A model generated the notes under the pieces. That model saw nothing but the letters and a program-made list of their open reading frames with translations, was not told the DNA's origin and did no database searches. Made by a program: the position numbers and the translations under genes. Source: Aquila chrysaetos chrysaetos (taxonomy: Eukaryota > Chordata > Aves > Accipitriformes > Accipitridae). From it: 64,000 nucleotides of DNA. The stretch covers positions 20,031,363-20,095,362 of the forward strand of contig NC_044005.1 of assembly GCF_900496995.4 (NCBI RefSeq). Direction: 5' to 3'. This document shows positions 1 through 14,750 of this stretch, in pieces. Numbering within the stretch: position 1 is the stretch's first letter; each line of letters begins with the position of its first letter.

Positions 1-359
1 GGACTAAATCACAATTGTTTTAACAAAGTATGAGGTTGCACACCTGATTAGAGGACTGGAAACAATATTACCAAAAAAAATCATCAAATATCTACTTGAA
101 AACGTCTCTGTTCAGACTCTAACTCAGGGTTTCACTTTAGGTGCCAGAACTATGGATGCAGCCTCATAAACATTCTGCTCTAAGAGTTACTTCACATCCA
201 AACTTTCATTTCTTCCTATCTTCCTTCTTTACTCGATACCAATGAGTCTATCTGAGCCTTCAAAGTGAAGCCAGCTTAGTTCTTTATTTTTTATGACTAT
301 GTCACTGTCAGCAAAAATGTAGAAGAGAGATTCTGTACATTGATATAGACAGGAGATCT

Positions 360-1400
360 TCTGAATGTGCTGATTCCTCAGGAATTAGTATTGGGACCAG
401 TTTTATTCAGCATCTTTACCAATGACTGGGAGGAGAGAGTGCACTGGGAGATCCCTAGGTTTGTGGATGACACTAAGTTTGTTTGGGTAATCAAATGCCA
501 CTGATAGCCAGGAAGGATTTCACAGAACAGAGTGAGTTTGCAGAAAGGTAGCAGATGAACTTCAGTGTAGAAATGTAGGGAAACATAGCAAGGGAAAAAT
601 AACCTAAATCATGACTATACAATGCTGAACTCAGACCTGGCCATTTCACCATGGGAAGAAGATCTTGGAGTCACCATTGACATTTCTATGAAATTACTGG
701 CTCAATGTGCAGCAGCACTCAGGGGAAAAAAAAAAAAAAGCAAGCCAGGAAAAGGGCACTGAAAATAGAAACAAGGGCATCATTTGGCTGCTACGTAAGA
801 ATCTTGGTGTAAACACCTTGAACTGGTCTCTGCATCTCAAGAAGGAGATCCTGGGGTTAAAGAAGATACAAAGAAGGATGACTAAAGTGATTAAGGGAAT
901 GGAGTAACTTTTTTATGAGGAAAAACTTCTCTATTTAGAAAGTAATGAGCTGAGGCTGGATATGATTAAGGGTTGCAAAAGCTATGCAGTAGAAAAGCTG
1001 AGCTGGGGTATGGTATTGACCAAATTCTGAAATACCAGAAGTAACACATCGTTCAATGAAACAAGTAAGAAACTGCTTTAAAACTTAAAGAAAGTTCTTT
1101 TTTACACAAAGGGTTTTGAATGTCTAGAATTTGCCTCCAAAGGAGACCATACAGGTAGACAGTATGAGCAAACTCAAAAAAGAATTGGACAAATTTCTAG
1201 ACCAAGGGTCCATGAGCAGAGAGTAACTGGAATGGGTCAGAATGTACCTTCTAACATCCACATCCAGTGATTGTGGATGCTGACAGATTACAAGGGGAAT
1301 GGACCTGTGACTTTGTCCAGGCTCACATCCCCAAATGGCATCACCTCCTGCTGCTGTTGGAATGTGACATGGGACTAAAGGGACTATTGGTCTGGATTCA
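360..1400 (+). mobile_element. Old CR1 LINE fragment, RT C-terminal part and 3' region
   Basis: The segment reads as a strongly decayed CR1 in the plus direction. A reverse-transcriptase-like start (GTATTGGGACCAG, then CTTTACCAATGAC) is followed by a FVDDTK-like block near 465 (TTTGTGGATGACACTAAG). Next come the 'LGV' block (GATCTTGGAGTCACC near 661) and the 'QRRMTK' block near 870. After about 1000 the order of the CR1 3' part can still be followed. There are many stops and indels, and an A-run at 724-740. The boundaries are approximate and no target-site duplication was seen. Confidence 0.75.
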
Positions 1401-4400
1401 TTTGGAATTTCTCATGTTTTTATAGGAGCCTTGCTTCCCTGCTTGCCCAGTCAGGGTTTGCATGTTACTCCAACTCTGTTGGAGAACTTCTTCTGTTCTT
1501 CCTCCCACCTTATCCTTTAGTTTTGGGTTAGATGTCACATTTCTATGGCATTCCTTAGCAAAAGTATTAATTAAGTTCAGAAAATCCTTTTTACCTTGCT
1601 TCATTACTTAATAAAGCATATATCTTAGAAAATAGCTACTATGAAAACATCTTAGAAACATATCTAATTAATCAGCTTCCAGCATTTCATAGAGATCAGT
1701 CATGATATGCTTACTGACAGAATAAAAAACAACACTGAGATGAGGGAGGCTGGGCTGACTGACATCATGCATGTGATTAAATTTTGGGTACCTCCTGCCA
1801 AACAAGTTTTGATGTGAGAACTAATCTGTTTTCATAAAATGATTAAGGGATATTAGCAAACCAGGATTACTTTAGTGCATGTCAATTTAACTTTGAGTAC
1901 AAGATTCTATGGCTAAAAATATAGTTTGAATTGCAAATCACTGTAGTGTCTCCATACATTATTAAGGTACATACTTCCCTTCAACACAGAATAATCATGA
2001 CTACACATATTTCAGCTTTTGTTCACAACTCAATTACGAAAATACACAGTGCTGTGTAGATGACCTCCTAAGTCTCTTGCTACAGCCAAGGCCTCAGAGC
2101 TTGTGAGGAAGAGGATGTGCAGTTCTTGCACTCTTGTCTTTCCACAGAACATTCACAATTTCTGTTGAAGACTTTGCTATTTTTACCCTGGAACAATTGA
2201 GTCTGAGGAGATCTCTGATGATTTAGGCAAAGACACCATTTGCTTTGCAGCCTGTTCAGCACAAGGAATGGTAACTGCTTTTTTTAGGGACTTTGCTCAC
2301 TGCACATTTATTGAAAGCATCGATGCCTATGGTATTCTCTTACCTTGGTACATGACAAAATGCAAATAAAAAACCCAACAAACTGCCACCTTTTATATAT
2401 CCCCATTAAAAGCAAATGATAAAAATCCGAGTTAATCCTTCTAAGGAGACAGTATGGTTATTCTTCTTATACTACAAATTAATATTTCTTTACTTGTTCT
2501 ACTCAGATTAGTAAATTCTGAGTGTTTATTACGGCATCCTCCAATTAATTCTATTTTAAATAGGCTGAAGGGACTGTTTTTAAACTCAGCAGTGTGAGGG
2601 CAGTAATTCAGCATAGTCAGAACAATGATGTGAGGAGGTGTGAGGAAATGACAGATTCATTCCAGTGCTGTACGAGTAGGCACGTGCTAGAGCAGCCTGC
2701 TCAAGGATCAGGTCTTCCACAATGTTACAATACCAAGTGGTAGGGTATAGATGTCTTTAAAATGGAACATCCTGTATTCCTTTGGCTTCTAAGATGCTAC
2801 TACATCATTTAAAAATTTCTGAATTCCCCATTTTACACAGACCTTTGTTACAGCAATGCTCTCTTTGGAGTGAGGCAAAGCATACAGTGCTGTCTGTACC
2901 AATCCCCTGAGAGCTGGATCAGGCGTACAAACAATTTTGCAGGCTAAACTAATTTAAAAACTTAAGACATGGATTGACTTTTCTGAGTAGGAAGGTATCT
3001 GTGAGTATTTGAGATTTTCTGCCCACTATAGTGGCTAAGGAAAATCTAGGTTCCCACTCCCATTTCCATAAGCTTCTCCTCCAGGATTTACACACCTACT
3101 ATGTATTTTCCAAGTGTCTCTAAAACACATACTTTACATAACAAATAGAAATTCACTTTCAGTTTGAAAAGCTATAATATACTTCCATTTCACCAAGTTT
3201 ATTAGAGATCTGCCACACACATTTCTTTTCTAATTTGTATTTGGAAATGAGAACGGCCATAGCTGTAAGAACAGAAATAATAAACTCCCTCCTATTAAGA
3301 TAAATTCAGTGTAATGCACACCAAATAAGAAAATGAAGGCATTATTAGCACTGATGAGGGGCAGGCTCGAGGACTTTGAAGCTTCAAAGCCAGTTTTGAG
3401 CTGCACCACTATTCTGAGTTACAACATACCAACTTTAGCAGTTCTTGCTCAGAGACCTCACTGCATTGAGCCTTGCTAAATGCTGTTGCAGTTCTGCTAT
3501 TTGATTAAATGGATTTGTGTAATCTGACGGGTTAAAAGCTACAGATCCATGGTTTCACATAACTGGCAGCTGGTGGCATATGTTGGGGAAGCAGGAAAGA
3601 AAGAGGATGCAGAAGGAGCTTGGCATGAGGATACATGACCTGATGTAGAGAGCTTAGATCCGAGTCTAAACATCCCAATATTAAGGCTGAAAAAGACTGG
3701 GACTTGGATCTCCAGGAGCTGACAGATGCTGGCTCCATATCAGCATAGGGCATCTTTTACCAAATCCTTTATACTTTCAGGTGATGGCAAATTTGAGTGC
3801 AGGACTCCAGGGCAAGTGGGTCCCACCTACCAAGTTCTGTCCGAGCCCCATTGCTGCAGTTACGCCAGCATTGCCAACATAAATACAGAAGTTGTCAGCT
3901 ATACTGACAAAAAAATGTAGCTTTCTCAATTTACACTGAAATTGGATAAGCATTTATCTCAGTGGCAATGGCAGCAGAAGCAGCTCTTGCCCACTTAACC
4001 CTGGCGTTGGCTTTCTCGTCGTGCCAGTGCAATTGTCTGTGGCTGCACATTGATCCAGAGGAGAGGTTAAAAATAACCCTTTTGTCAGAGTATTTTTAAC
4101 TAGATGAGTTCCTTGATCCAGCTAATTGCACAGCACCACAAGAAGTAGGTAGGTGGAAGAGAGGAGGTGGTTCTGGGTGTTGGATGTGGAAGGGATTTGG
4201 GGCTATGGGGTGCAGCACTGCCTCTGAAGAAAGATATACAATGTTAGGAATGTGGTTTTTTCACCAGACCAGCTCCTGGTGAGTGAGTGATTCATCAGAT
4301 GCTTTTGGTTTTGGATATGCTGCCCTCTCATTCCTGGAAACTGTTGTTTTCTGAAGGTGTATTTCCTTCGGTTCCTGCTCACCAGGGAAGGCTCAGAGAG

Positions 4401-7400
4401 CGGAGCTCTTCCCGTGCTGCCGCTGCTGCTGGCAGAACTCCCCTCCGGAGGACTGGAGAGATAGCACTGGGGGCCTTTTCAAATGGGTGTTGCTACGGGC
4501 AACTGTATATAGGAGAATGTAGGCAGAGGCAGAGAAAGCCAGGGGGATGAAGTAGAAACAACAGCCCAGCAGGAACAGCTCTCAGAGCGGGTATAAATGC
4601 TGATAAAATGGCAACTCAAGCGGTCTGCCAGCAATTGCAAAAAACTCACAGCCAATGCAGCAATGGGCTAAAAGTTATCACTCCTGGCAGCAGATGTGAG
4701 TTTTCATGCTTCCTAAAATGAGGGCGCAGAGGTGCCTGTTCCTCTGAGGATGAGGAGCAGATGGAGAGGTGTAGAGACTCAGCAAAGCAGTCAGCTCTGT
4801 AGCTTCCTCTGCTGTCTTCTCTCCTCTCATGAAACATGAGGAGGAGCTGACATCTGCAGAGGGAGAGTTGTCCATCATGATCCATTTACTAGCTTCCTCA
4901 CATCTAGCTGGGCACAATTTTTTTTTTATTTTGGAACCATCAGGGAAATTCATGTTTAGTTTCTCTAAAGGCACTTGCAGAGTGTCTGACAGGCATTTCT
5001 ACAAGACAGTTTAGTCTGAGCAGTTTAGCTCAGGAAAAGAGAGCAGGTAACCTTCTGTGCAACCCTCCATTGAAGAAAAACATTAGTTCTTTCCATTAAC
5101 GCAGAAAGTAGCAGAAACAGCTACGATACACCTGAGTTTAAAAGCTGACTGTCACCTCCAGTTGCTTTCCAATTGCATTTAGGAGTCTAAGATGGACGAC
5201 TCCATGCATGCCACCATGCCCCAGCTTTGGTAACCTTCCCATGACTGCATGGCACTGAGTCAGAAAGCACTGTGAAAGCAAGATAGCAGGTATGTCAATG
5301 CTACTGCTGGAAACCCAGGACAGAACAGTTTTTCCTCTGCATCCTCCAGTTTGCCTTCCCCTGCTGCCCCGGATTCACCCTTGAATACTGGTGCAGGGGA
5401 GCCAGGAGTGCAATACTGCTGCTTCCGTCTCAAAGGCCACCTGGACAATCAATTAATTGATTTTTCTTAATTTAATACTCCATCCCATTGCTGTTGCCTT
5501 TCTCTTCCCAGATCCAAGATAAAGTATTACCTTGCTTGCCTGTTTTAGTTTTCCTTAGGCACTTCACTGACAGAGGTCCGGCCAGCTCAGGAGGAGGGGC
5601 CTGAACTAGGACATTATACAGCTAGGCTCCTTCAGGACACACTTGTCCAGATTAGACTTCATCCACCTCTGTATTATATGAAGGCAGTTTGGCTAAATCA
5701 ACCTTTTTTTCAAATACAACAGATTACTCACTTTTTAACACAAACCCAAATGAGACTAAAGTCTCCTGGGATCTCATTCAGCCAAACATTATTCATGCAC
5801 AGCTTTGAGTTTCACGCATTATGACATTTGTTTCTAAGGCAAGAAATCAATTGCAAAGATACACAAGAACTTATCCTGAAATTTGCAAGCACCTTTTTAA
5901 TTTCATATCATTTATTTTAGTCTGCTATATCCCAGAGGGTAGAAGCAAGCTCTGTGAAGAAGTTATAGTGAAATAGTCATTGCCAGTTTATATTTCATTG
6001 CCATATTTTTCAGTGAAGGATGATTTTATTCAAGCCCAACTTTAATAAACTGAACTAAATCATACCAGGAACTGTCACATCTTCAGGTCTCCAATTATTT
6101 TCTAGCATCATTAAACATGTACAGTAAGAAGTCTGCTAGCACCTCATGGAAAAACCTGAGACATCTTCTAATTAGGTGTGATTCTACCTGAAGACAACAT
6201 CCAGCTTTCCAGCCCCTGTTTTTTCTCTTCTTATATTTGATACAGGCATAGTCTGCTAGCAATGAACAATCTCACTTTGTTAAGATCTCAAGCTTCTCTT
6301 CCCTACTATTTATGTGCACATAAACTAACTGGAACATTGCAAGAGAGAATTAAAGCTTTATATAGGAAATACAGATCAGGACAAGATTTCTCTTTAAAGC
6401 AGATGTACAGCACATGCACATCCACAGATGAAGCACACTGGATAAGATGCAATTGTTGACACCAATAATTAAGAAGTAATTTCTAACATTTCCCACTGTA
6501 GAACAAGTGAACAATTCCATTAATGCAAGTAGGGTCTTGCCAATTTAAAGTAGCAAGATGCAGGAAACTGCCATATTTCCTCTTCATGGAAAGTTAAGCA
6601 TGTTTCCATGGGCAATGGACACTTTTTAGTCTTATTCCCACACCCTAAAACTTCTGTTTTTCTGACAAAGTTTTTTCCTGCCTTTCAGGATGAATCCCAC
6701 TGAATGTCAATGAGCAATATTGAACTGCTATGAAAAGATGCTTCCTTTTAGCTTGACAGATAGAAATTAGAGCCTTGCAATGAAATATGCACAGATGGTG
6801 TGGGGCTTATGCCTTGAAAAAAGTGAAGTGGTGACAGGAAACAGGAACTTCAACTCTTTTTAAAAGAAAAACAGTTGTTGATGGAACATGCAGATAAGAA
6901 GTGAATGTGCAATGTGTGCAGTGACGCTGAGTCTCAAACACACAGACTTCCCCTGGAGTTTCTCACCAAAAGGTGAATGACTGAAAATATTGTCACTGCT
7001 TTCAAAAACTTACACATTTGCTTAGTTTATCCTATGGTGGGAAATTACTGGCTTGAAGCCACGACAGATTGAAGTGCATGGGTATGTTTTTGAATGACAG
7101 GTGAATAAACCGATGGATGGCCATTCAGTCCCACTCGTGATTTTTTAGTGCACTTTCAGTTACAATGGATGGGTCTGAAATTTTCTTTCAGTGATACAGA
7201 AATCTGATGCTCTGTGGTTTTGTTTTTCTTTTTTTTTTTTAATGGTTTAAGTTGATCCTGATAAAATCACAATTGGTTCTCCCAGAGATAAATTTTGTCT
7301 CTATAATTCAAGTCAAAACCAACTCAAAAGTCAAGTATTTCTTTTTCTTCTTCAATGTTAATAACACAGTCATAGCATACTGAATATGAGAAAAACAACA

Positions 7401-10400
7401 ACAAAGCATTTCAGTAATTGCCATCTGTGGACCTTCTGAGGGGTTTTTCAGTTATTTTGCAGTTAGTGAAAACAGGTATGAGTTCTGCTTTTATATCTGG
7501 GCAGATTCTCAGGCAGCAATATACAATGCCATAATATTTTGGCTGCAAACACTACAGAAAAATGATGATTTAAAAAATATTTCCATTTAACAATCACCAT
7601 GCCTGCCACAATAATGTGTTCATCAGCATATGGAATGGCAATTACAGGCTAGAGGAAAACATTAAACATTAAATTAGCTTTCTTTCTATGATTTAGACTG
7701 TCCCTGGAGACAAATACCTTCCACAGAGCATCTTGTATTTTGATGCCTAGAATGCAGAGAAATATGGGAGGAGTCACATTTTTCCCCACGTATCACATGA
7801 ATTTCAGAAAACATGGCAAATAGAAAAAGGAAAAACTGTTCATGTCTGAAAGGGAACATATTATGTAAGATAGAAGATTATGTTTAAAGCAATAAAATTA
7901 TTTAGATTAAGAAAAATAATATATAGTTGTTTACTTTCAGTTATATCAATATTCTTGCTGGCAATTCATCTTGACATGAGAAGGTAATGAAATGTTCAGC
8001 AGGCAAAAAAATCTTTCTTCATAAATTCTGAATGAAAGAATCCCCAGCTGTAAATGGTGATGGGCAAATTGTGCCTTAACTCCAATAGCTAAAATGAAAC
8101 ATTGAAAGCCTGAGCTGACCAAACCACACAAACCAATCTGCTAAACTGGCTATCTCTAAAATCAGGTTTCTGTTCCTCATGTGGTCACAAAAGCATCACA
8201 CACTCTCCTTTTTTATAAATTAGAATGAACTCAAGACTTTCCTTAGAAAACAAGTTTCATGATACTCTACTATTCCCATGACTCTTTCCTAAAACTTTAT
8301 CTTCTCTCCCTATTCTTTGTATGTAGTTTGAAGCAGGAAAGACAAAGCATAGACTTGACCAAGGGACAGATACCTGGAGAAGAGTTTACGAATATATCTC
8401 AGGTATCCTATTAAAAAAAGTTGATAAAGTGAAAAAAGGCAAGCAATGAAGCGGGATATTAAAGAGAGTCTGTCATAACAAACAACTGTCAGTGCCCTGA
8501 CATTACTTACTCTCAAACCAGGTGAGGCAATAGGCACAGAATTTACAAAATGTTTCTCTGCAATTTTAAATGTGTATGAGGTGAGCTAAAGAAACCGCTT
8601 CATTCAGTTACATGCACAAAAAATCCCTGCACTTTGAGAAAAATCTCAGCTTGGCTGAAATCAATGGCAAAGCACCACCTTGAAAACTGAAGAAGCTAAT
8701 GAAAATGATGATTAACAATATTTAACACTGGTATTTATTTGTACTCTTCATAACTCATAAACTCAAATATTAAATTCCATTACGTATGTGATTAAACTGA
8801 ACCTCGCTGTGGTTGTATTAGATAATTAAGCATTTTGGCCTAATTTGGCAGATGTTTAAACTAAGGCACAGGAGAGGCAAAGCCTATCAGTTAGTGGCAA
8901 AACCTCAAATAGATGCTAAAAGTTTTTGACTCCCATTTCTTTAAACAACTCACCACACTAATTTCATGACTAACTAGCTGTCTCATGAGTATAAAATGAA
9001 TGCTTATCAGGAAAACATATTAAAGTATTAAATGCAACAAAAAGACTCTGCAACTCATATCATCTAACAGATTAATCACATTGGCATAAGGCATCTCATA
9101 GTAGTGCACAGCTGATATCTAACTGACTTCCTGTGGATAAGTTATTCTACATTTGACCCCATGTACACTTCCATTGCTAAAACATCAGTACACTGTTGCT
9201 GTGGCAGAAAGGATGAACTGCAAAAGGCCACGAACAGCAACAGCCTCACATCTTTCTGGTCTATACGCTGTGATATTCCCACCTTTCCAGCCTCCCTGAC
9301 AAGGCAGCATGCTAACCCTGCAGCACAGTTACAATTTCTGCCTGGCCAGGTTTGGAGACCAGTTTCAGTGGCTGCCCTCACCCTTGTGTGCTGTTCCCCA
9401 TGTTAGCATCACCTAATTACATCTGCGGTTTTAAAAGAGACCCAGGCATTGATGTTCATATATTCGGCCCATTACACAGTACGAGGCAATATGCCTAGCA
9501 TGGGAGCCCTGCACTGGGTCACAAGCTCAAAGAGATTGTAAATGGCATTAAATAAAGGTGAGAGCATGTTTTTAAAATTGCGTTCGCTTCACCACTCTTG
9601 TGCTACAGTTTGGTTTCCCGAGGACTATAGATACGGCATTATGGTGTCTGCGTGCCTAGCATAGTGCATCCCACTTCTGAAAATAACTAGATAACTAGTC
9701 TTCAGAAAGGGAAGGGCTGCTGCTGACTGACTATAAGACAAATTGGTCACAGGAAGTTTCTTTCTGTCTGTGTCAGTTAGAGAGCAGTTTACACACCAAA
9801 GCATGGCTATTTACACAGCTTATTAAAAAAAACTCTGGAGAATTATCTCTATTAGTGTATATTGTCATTAGCCATACACAGATATTCACATATGAAAATT
9901 TTACACTAGCCAAAGAGTTTAGTCTAGTGCTATGTTACTCCTTCCTTATGTCTTTCTAAGTCCATTACAAAAAATCTGTTTACATTGGGGAAACACAATG
10001 ATGAGTAAGACACCAAGATAGCCAATTCAGTGACATATAAATGTGCTGCAAACAACAGATGTAAAACTTTGCACAAATGACTCAGTTTCTAGCAAAAAAA
10101 AAAATATTATCTGATAGGGATGACAAAAATTGGGGGGAAAAACCATCAAAACCCCCAAATCATTTTAATAGCCTAGTTGAGTAATAGGCTACATAATATT
10201 TCAGCTACATTACTTTTATGTTACATAAAAAAAATCTGAAAAGATTTAGTATTCCTAAAGCTACTTGTTGGGCATAGCTTTTCTGTTAAAATAAAGTTAC
10301 ATGATATTCCAGAATTTAAAGTAGGATCCTTATTAAATCAAGACTTCTAACCCACTGAAATTATTCAATTGACTAAAATATATCATGTAGTAGGATCTGC

Positions 10401-10689
10401 ATAACTTCTAATAAAATATTGATCATTGACTCATAACATATTCAAAAATCTTTTCCTGTGCAAGAACCACATCTTAATAGAAGAGATGTTTCATAGGTGC
10501 CTCTTCTACCTGTGACTCGGCATGTCAGTTCCCTTAGCATTTGCAAATGTAGTCCATCCCCATGACCAGCTTGGCACAATTGCAAACTTGGAAGGAAATA
10601 ATAAGAAGAGATTCACAAGACTTTTAATTGCCTTGAACACAACTCAACAGATCAAAGTAGCTAGAACACTTAACAGCAAGCATCTTCTA
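1401..10689. other. AT-rich intronic DNA, no gene recognised
   Basis: No coding exon, RNA gene or well-preserved repeat was recognised here. Short open frames of 60-98 codons exist, but none resembles a known family. A modestly GC-richer patch lies at 4360-4560, and a near-palindrome of the CTCCTCTCATG / CATGAGGAGGAG type at 4821-4847. Otherwise the sequence is ordinary AT-rich intron. Confidence 0.5.
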
Positions 10690-11040
10690 GACCACTGCTG
10701 ATTCAAACCCACAATCTGACAGCTAATGGTTAATAAAATTTCCAATTTTTTTCCCTGATATTAATCTTAAACTTTTTCTTACTTAATTTTAGCCCATTAC
10801 TCTTAATCCTACTCTTTTTCATGCTAAGTAAATCCACTCTTCCCATATGTTTACATTTTCAAATATTTATAGATTGTCACCAGTTTATCCTGTACTATCA
10901 AATATTTACAGGATGTTACTTAACTGCCTCTTACCATGCAATTAATATTTGCCTTTTTAAATCCTCTCTCACCTATCCACACCTCGATCTGCTGGAAATT
11001 TGTGTGACTCTCCCCTAGACTCCCTTTATTCTGTAAAAAT
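10690..11040 (-). mobile_element. Probable old CR1 fragment, minus strand
   Basis: The run TTTTTTCCCTGATATTAATC, then AGCCCATTACTCTTAATCCTA, has the order of the reverse complement of an ancient CR1 (L3-like) 3' part. The later 34.5 kb copy contains a similar AAGCCCATTAACCTATG stretch. The sequence is highly diverged and its limits are uncertain. Confidence 0.4.
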
Positions 11041-13559
11041 TTTGCTCAAAATAGAAAAAGAAAAAAATTAATTGAAAAGGTCCAAAAAGCTACGTGTGTT
11101 TACCCAGATGAAGTTGTGAGTAAGCACTTTGGGGCCCCAAAAGCCTCCTCCACTTTGGCCAGGCGTGTGGAGAGACTGGGTTAGGTGAGGCGCTGCCCCA
11201 GCTCACTGTCCACCCTCCAGCACCATTTGCCTCTTCTCTGCCTGGTCGTGGACAAGGACAGTGGCAGACAACCTGTTTGCGCCACTACCAAGCCCCGTGC
11301 AGCCCACCGATACCCAAATGAGTTTCTAGGAGGCTTCAAGAGACATCAGCTTGAGAGTTTTCTAGAGCGGCTCAGTGCTAGAGAGGCAGTACGAGAGCTG
11401 GTGCTACCCTGCTACCAAAATAACGGAGGGTCAGAGGTGCTCTAAGCAGAGCTCCCAACTGCAGACATCTGCAGAGCTAGGAGGACATCTTTCCTCTAGT
11501 TCCTCATCACCTCCACAAACCTCAGTGAATTGACTAAGCAATAACTGAGTTTTCTGGCTTCTGGAAGTACAATGGAAATACATAACCCGACTTGCAAAAA
11601 AATTTGTATTTTCCTTGCCACTAAAGCATTTATCATGAGGACATGCTATTACTGCTTTTAGTGTTCGTGACTCAGAAAAGGAAGGGAACTGTTGGGTTGG
11701 TTTTTAAAGAAAATACTTGCTGGAATACTTTCTTAGAAAAGGCAGGGTTCATTTTAAAAAGTCTGTAAAAGCCACTTAGATTCCTCACAGCTCTTTCAAA
11801 ATTACTGAAATGTGTGATATATTCATACCTACAACAATCGCATGAATATATTTATTAGGAAACTCATGCTGTCTGCAGCCTAATACCATCATTTTCCCTA
11901 AAACTCCATTTCCACTGATGTTCATGTTCTGAACAATGACTTATTAGCAGAGTTAACTCAGGGCAGCTCTAACAAGCACTCAGGAGAAAAGTCTGTATGT
12001 AGGTCCCTGTTAAAGCTTGTGGTGACTCTCCAAAATCCAAATGCAGCCTCAGTGATAAAATGCACAGTTAGCAGTAAATTTATCCCTCAAGGTGTCCTGT
12101 TTTAGATTAAATGGCATTTTTTCAGTTTTCCTCTGATGAAGACAGGCTCTGAATTAAAATTTTATTTATTTATTTATTGGATTTTAAACCACCATTCACA
12201 TGTATGTACTACAACCACTATCAAGGGCTACTTTAATAGACTGTAGTCTTTCTGATTTCATTATATAACCTGGCCACGGGCAAAGTTAAAAGGCATACCA
12301 AGTGCTAAAATGGCAATAATACAAAGTATACAGAGGCTAAGTTAATTTTACCACTAGCTATTTTGCTGTTACTATGGCAAGTGTGAAAGCATTTCTGTTA
12401 TTTAAGGCAGGATTTTGCAGTGCTGTAAGTCCTCATGCTGTTATCCTCCCAATTCTGTAAGAAGAAACCATCCCAGAGACACTTAAACCTCTTTTTCATA
12501 TATGAATCACTTCTACATCCACCTCTGGCTTTTCCCTTGTGGAAAAACATTGCCAGCCCATGTCCTCACATGTTGGTCGCAGCTCTGAGGCTTTCATCAC
12601 AGCTTCAACATAGCATCTGGATCTGATCCTGTCTAAAACTGTGTGCATGCACTGGCTCTCCTTCCGATTTCATCATCAGCCAGGGAAACCACAACTGGGC
12701 CTTGAATTTTGCCGAGGGAGTGGTTCAGTAAAGAATCCCCCCAAAGAAAAAGAAAACATCATCAGACTGTGGAAAAAAAGTAGGAAAACAGATATGGAAG
12801 AAGAGGCATAAAGTAAAATAAGAATGGTTAATGAACTAAATTAGTCTAATACGAACCTGTCTAAACTAGTCAAATAGTCTAGTCATGTCTCTGGAAGGAA
12901 TGATGAGAGAGGACACAGCCCTCCATAATAAAAAGAGATGCTGATTTGCCACACCAAACTATTTTATCATTAAAAAGACGTAGAGCTGAGTAACAATCAA
13001 AATAGCTAACAAATGTTAGAACATAAAGAACAGGAGATAAGATTAATCTAAAATACAGTACAGGCTAAGGTACTATATATACAATTAAACACTTACGTAA
13101 ATTGCTGGAGTTGGGGGTCAGTGTGCAGCACTGCAAAGCCCTAGCCCACATCACCAGTGTGATCTCATCACGGTTATTATCTTCAGCTGTGGGCTTCTCT
13201 CAGTGTAAGAGAAAGAGGATTTGGGGTAATAACAATAACAATGAAAAGCACGGGACAACTGCTGAATGAAATGAGATTGAAAAGGCTCTGGCTATTAAAT
13301 ATGAAGGGAAGATAGACTATGACAAAAGTAAAAAAAGATACTTAATGGTGTAAAGAAAATGAAGCATTCTTGCTTATGTTTTCTAAGCCAACAAGAAGAG
13401 GGTATTTGTTTAAATACAAATAAGATAAAATATAAAAGACAAAATATTTTCACATTATATAAATCACTGGAGACGAGGATTGCACTTCATCACACACTTG
13501 CACAAAGCAACCCAGAAGTGGGTATGAGAACTCTATACACTACTGCAGTTTAAATATGA
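11041..13559. other. Intronic DNA, no gene recognised
   Basis: AT-rich sequence with no recognised coding exon. A small GC-richer patch at 11110-11460 contains an 86-codon open frame with no family resemblance. A (TTTA)n microsatellite lies at 12161-12178. Confidence 0.45.
12161..12178. repeat. (TTTA)n microsatellite
   Basis: Four and a half tandem TTTA units read directly from the sequence. Confidence 0.9.
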
Positions 13560-14560
13560 ACAAACCCAAAAGGTCATCTCACCTATTACTCCACCCAGAA
13601 CAAGGCTAAGTAAGGTTGTCTAATTGCTTAGTAAGATCCAAAAGGCACTGAAATACATTTCTGCTAACATCTAGCCTGAATCTTTCTCGGTCCCCCTAGC
13701 ACATCTTGCCCTGCTCACCAGAGAGCAGACTGCTCCCTCTGCCTTTGCAGGTTCCTTTCATGTAGTGGAAGATTCTTATCCCATTTTCCTTCCTCTTTCT
13801 TTCTTCAGCACAATCTTAAATCTTCATTTTTTGCTAATAGATGATGTTTTCAGGCTCTGGTAATTCTCAGCCATCTCCTCTAGACTCTCTCCAACTTAGT
13901 TCTACTTCTTTCTCAGGGTGCAGTGATCAGAACTGAGGAGTACTCCAGTAAATCCAAACAGGGTCCGAACAGATGGCAGTGCTTGCTTTGCACACCTTAC
14001 AAGCAATATTCTTGCTTATACACCACAAAGGGAGACCTTGCTTTCTTTCCAGCAAGATACATTTTCATGTTCAGTGATCCTCTACAAAGCCCAGGTGTTG
14101 TTACTGAAGAATTTCTATGCAACCTGTTGTCCAGCTACTGTACTTGCATACCTGGTCATTCTCCAGTGCAGGATTCTGCATTCCCATGTATTAGATTTCA
14201 CCCCATTCTTGCAGTTCTCCCCTGCAATTTGAGTTCTCATCCTCCTATTTGAAAGGCTTGCACCCCTGCCACCATTATGACAGCTATGGGTTCGACAAGT
14301 AAATTATCTCCTTTTTCATCAAAACAGTCCCAGCAAAAATACTAAATAATTGCACTGGGACCAGATTACCCTGCTGTAGGAGCACCACCTGATACATGTA
14401 CACACACTCACAGTGATGACTTCTGTCTGAACAGAGTTTTGCAAACAGTTTATACCCACTTTACAGTAATTTCATCTAGACCGTGTTTACGCAGGATGTG
14501 CATGAACAGCCATGTGGGACAGTATCAAATTTTATGCTAAAATGATGGCCTCTCTTTTTT
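13560..14560 (-). mobile_element. Old CR1 LINE fragment, minus strand
   Basis: Read on the minus strand, about 13975-13875 contains a decayed form of the CR1 block for '[10 protein letters not shown]..', then 'LERVQR' (GGAGTACTC, CAGTTCTGA, CTGCACCCTGAGAAAG, TTGGAGAGAGTCTAGAGGAG). Flanking sequence such as CACCAGAGAGCAGACTGCTC at 13718 follows the usual order of the CR1 3' region in reverse. Open frames of 64-109 codons on the plus strand here are chance frames across the relic. The limits are approximate. Confidence 0.65.
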
Positions 14561-14732
14561 CCCACTGAAAAGGCCCATTACCTTGTCATGGGAAGAAATT
14601 AATTCATGCAGGCCATCCCTCATACACTGTCTTTCATGTTTTTGCCCCTCATTTCCTTCCTACTCAAGTTTTCTCAGCTTATAGGAAAAAAAATTGTTTT
14701 CTTTCTTTTCCATCTACTGTCAGTATATCAGC

Positions 14733-14750
14733 ATATATATATATATATAT
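14733..14750. repeat. (AT)n microsatellite
   Basis: Uninterrupted alternating AT, about nine units, directly visible. Confidence 0.9.
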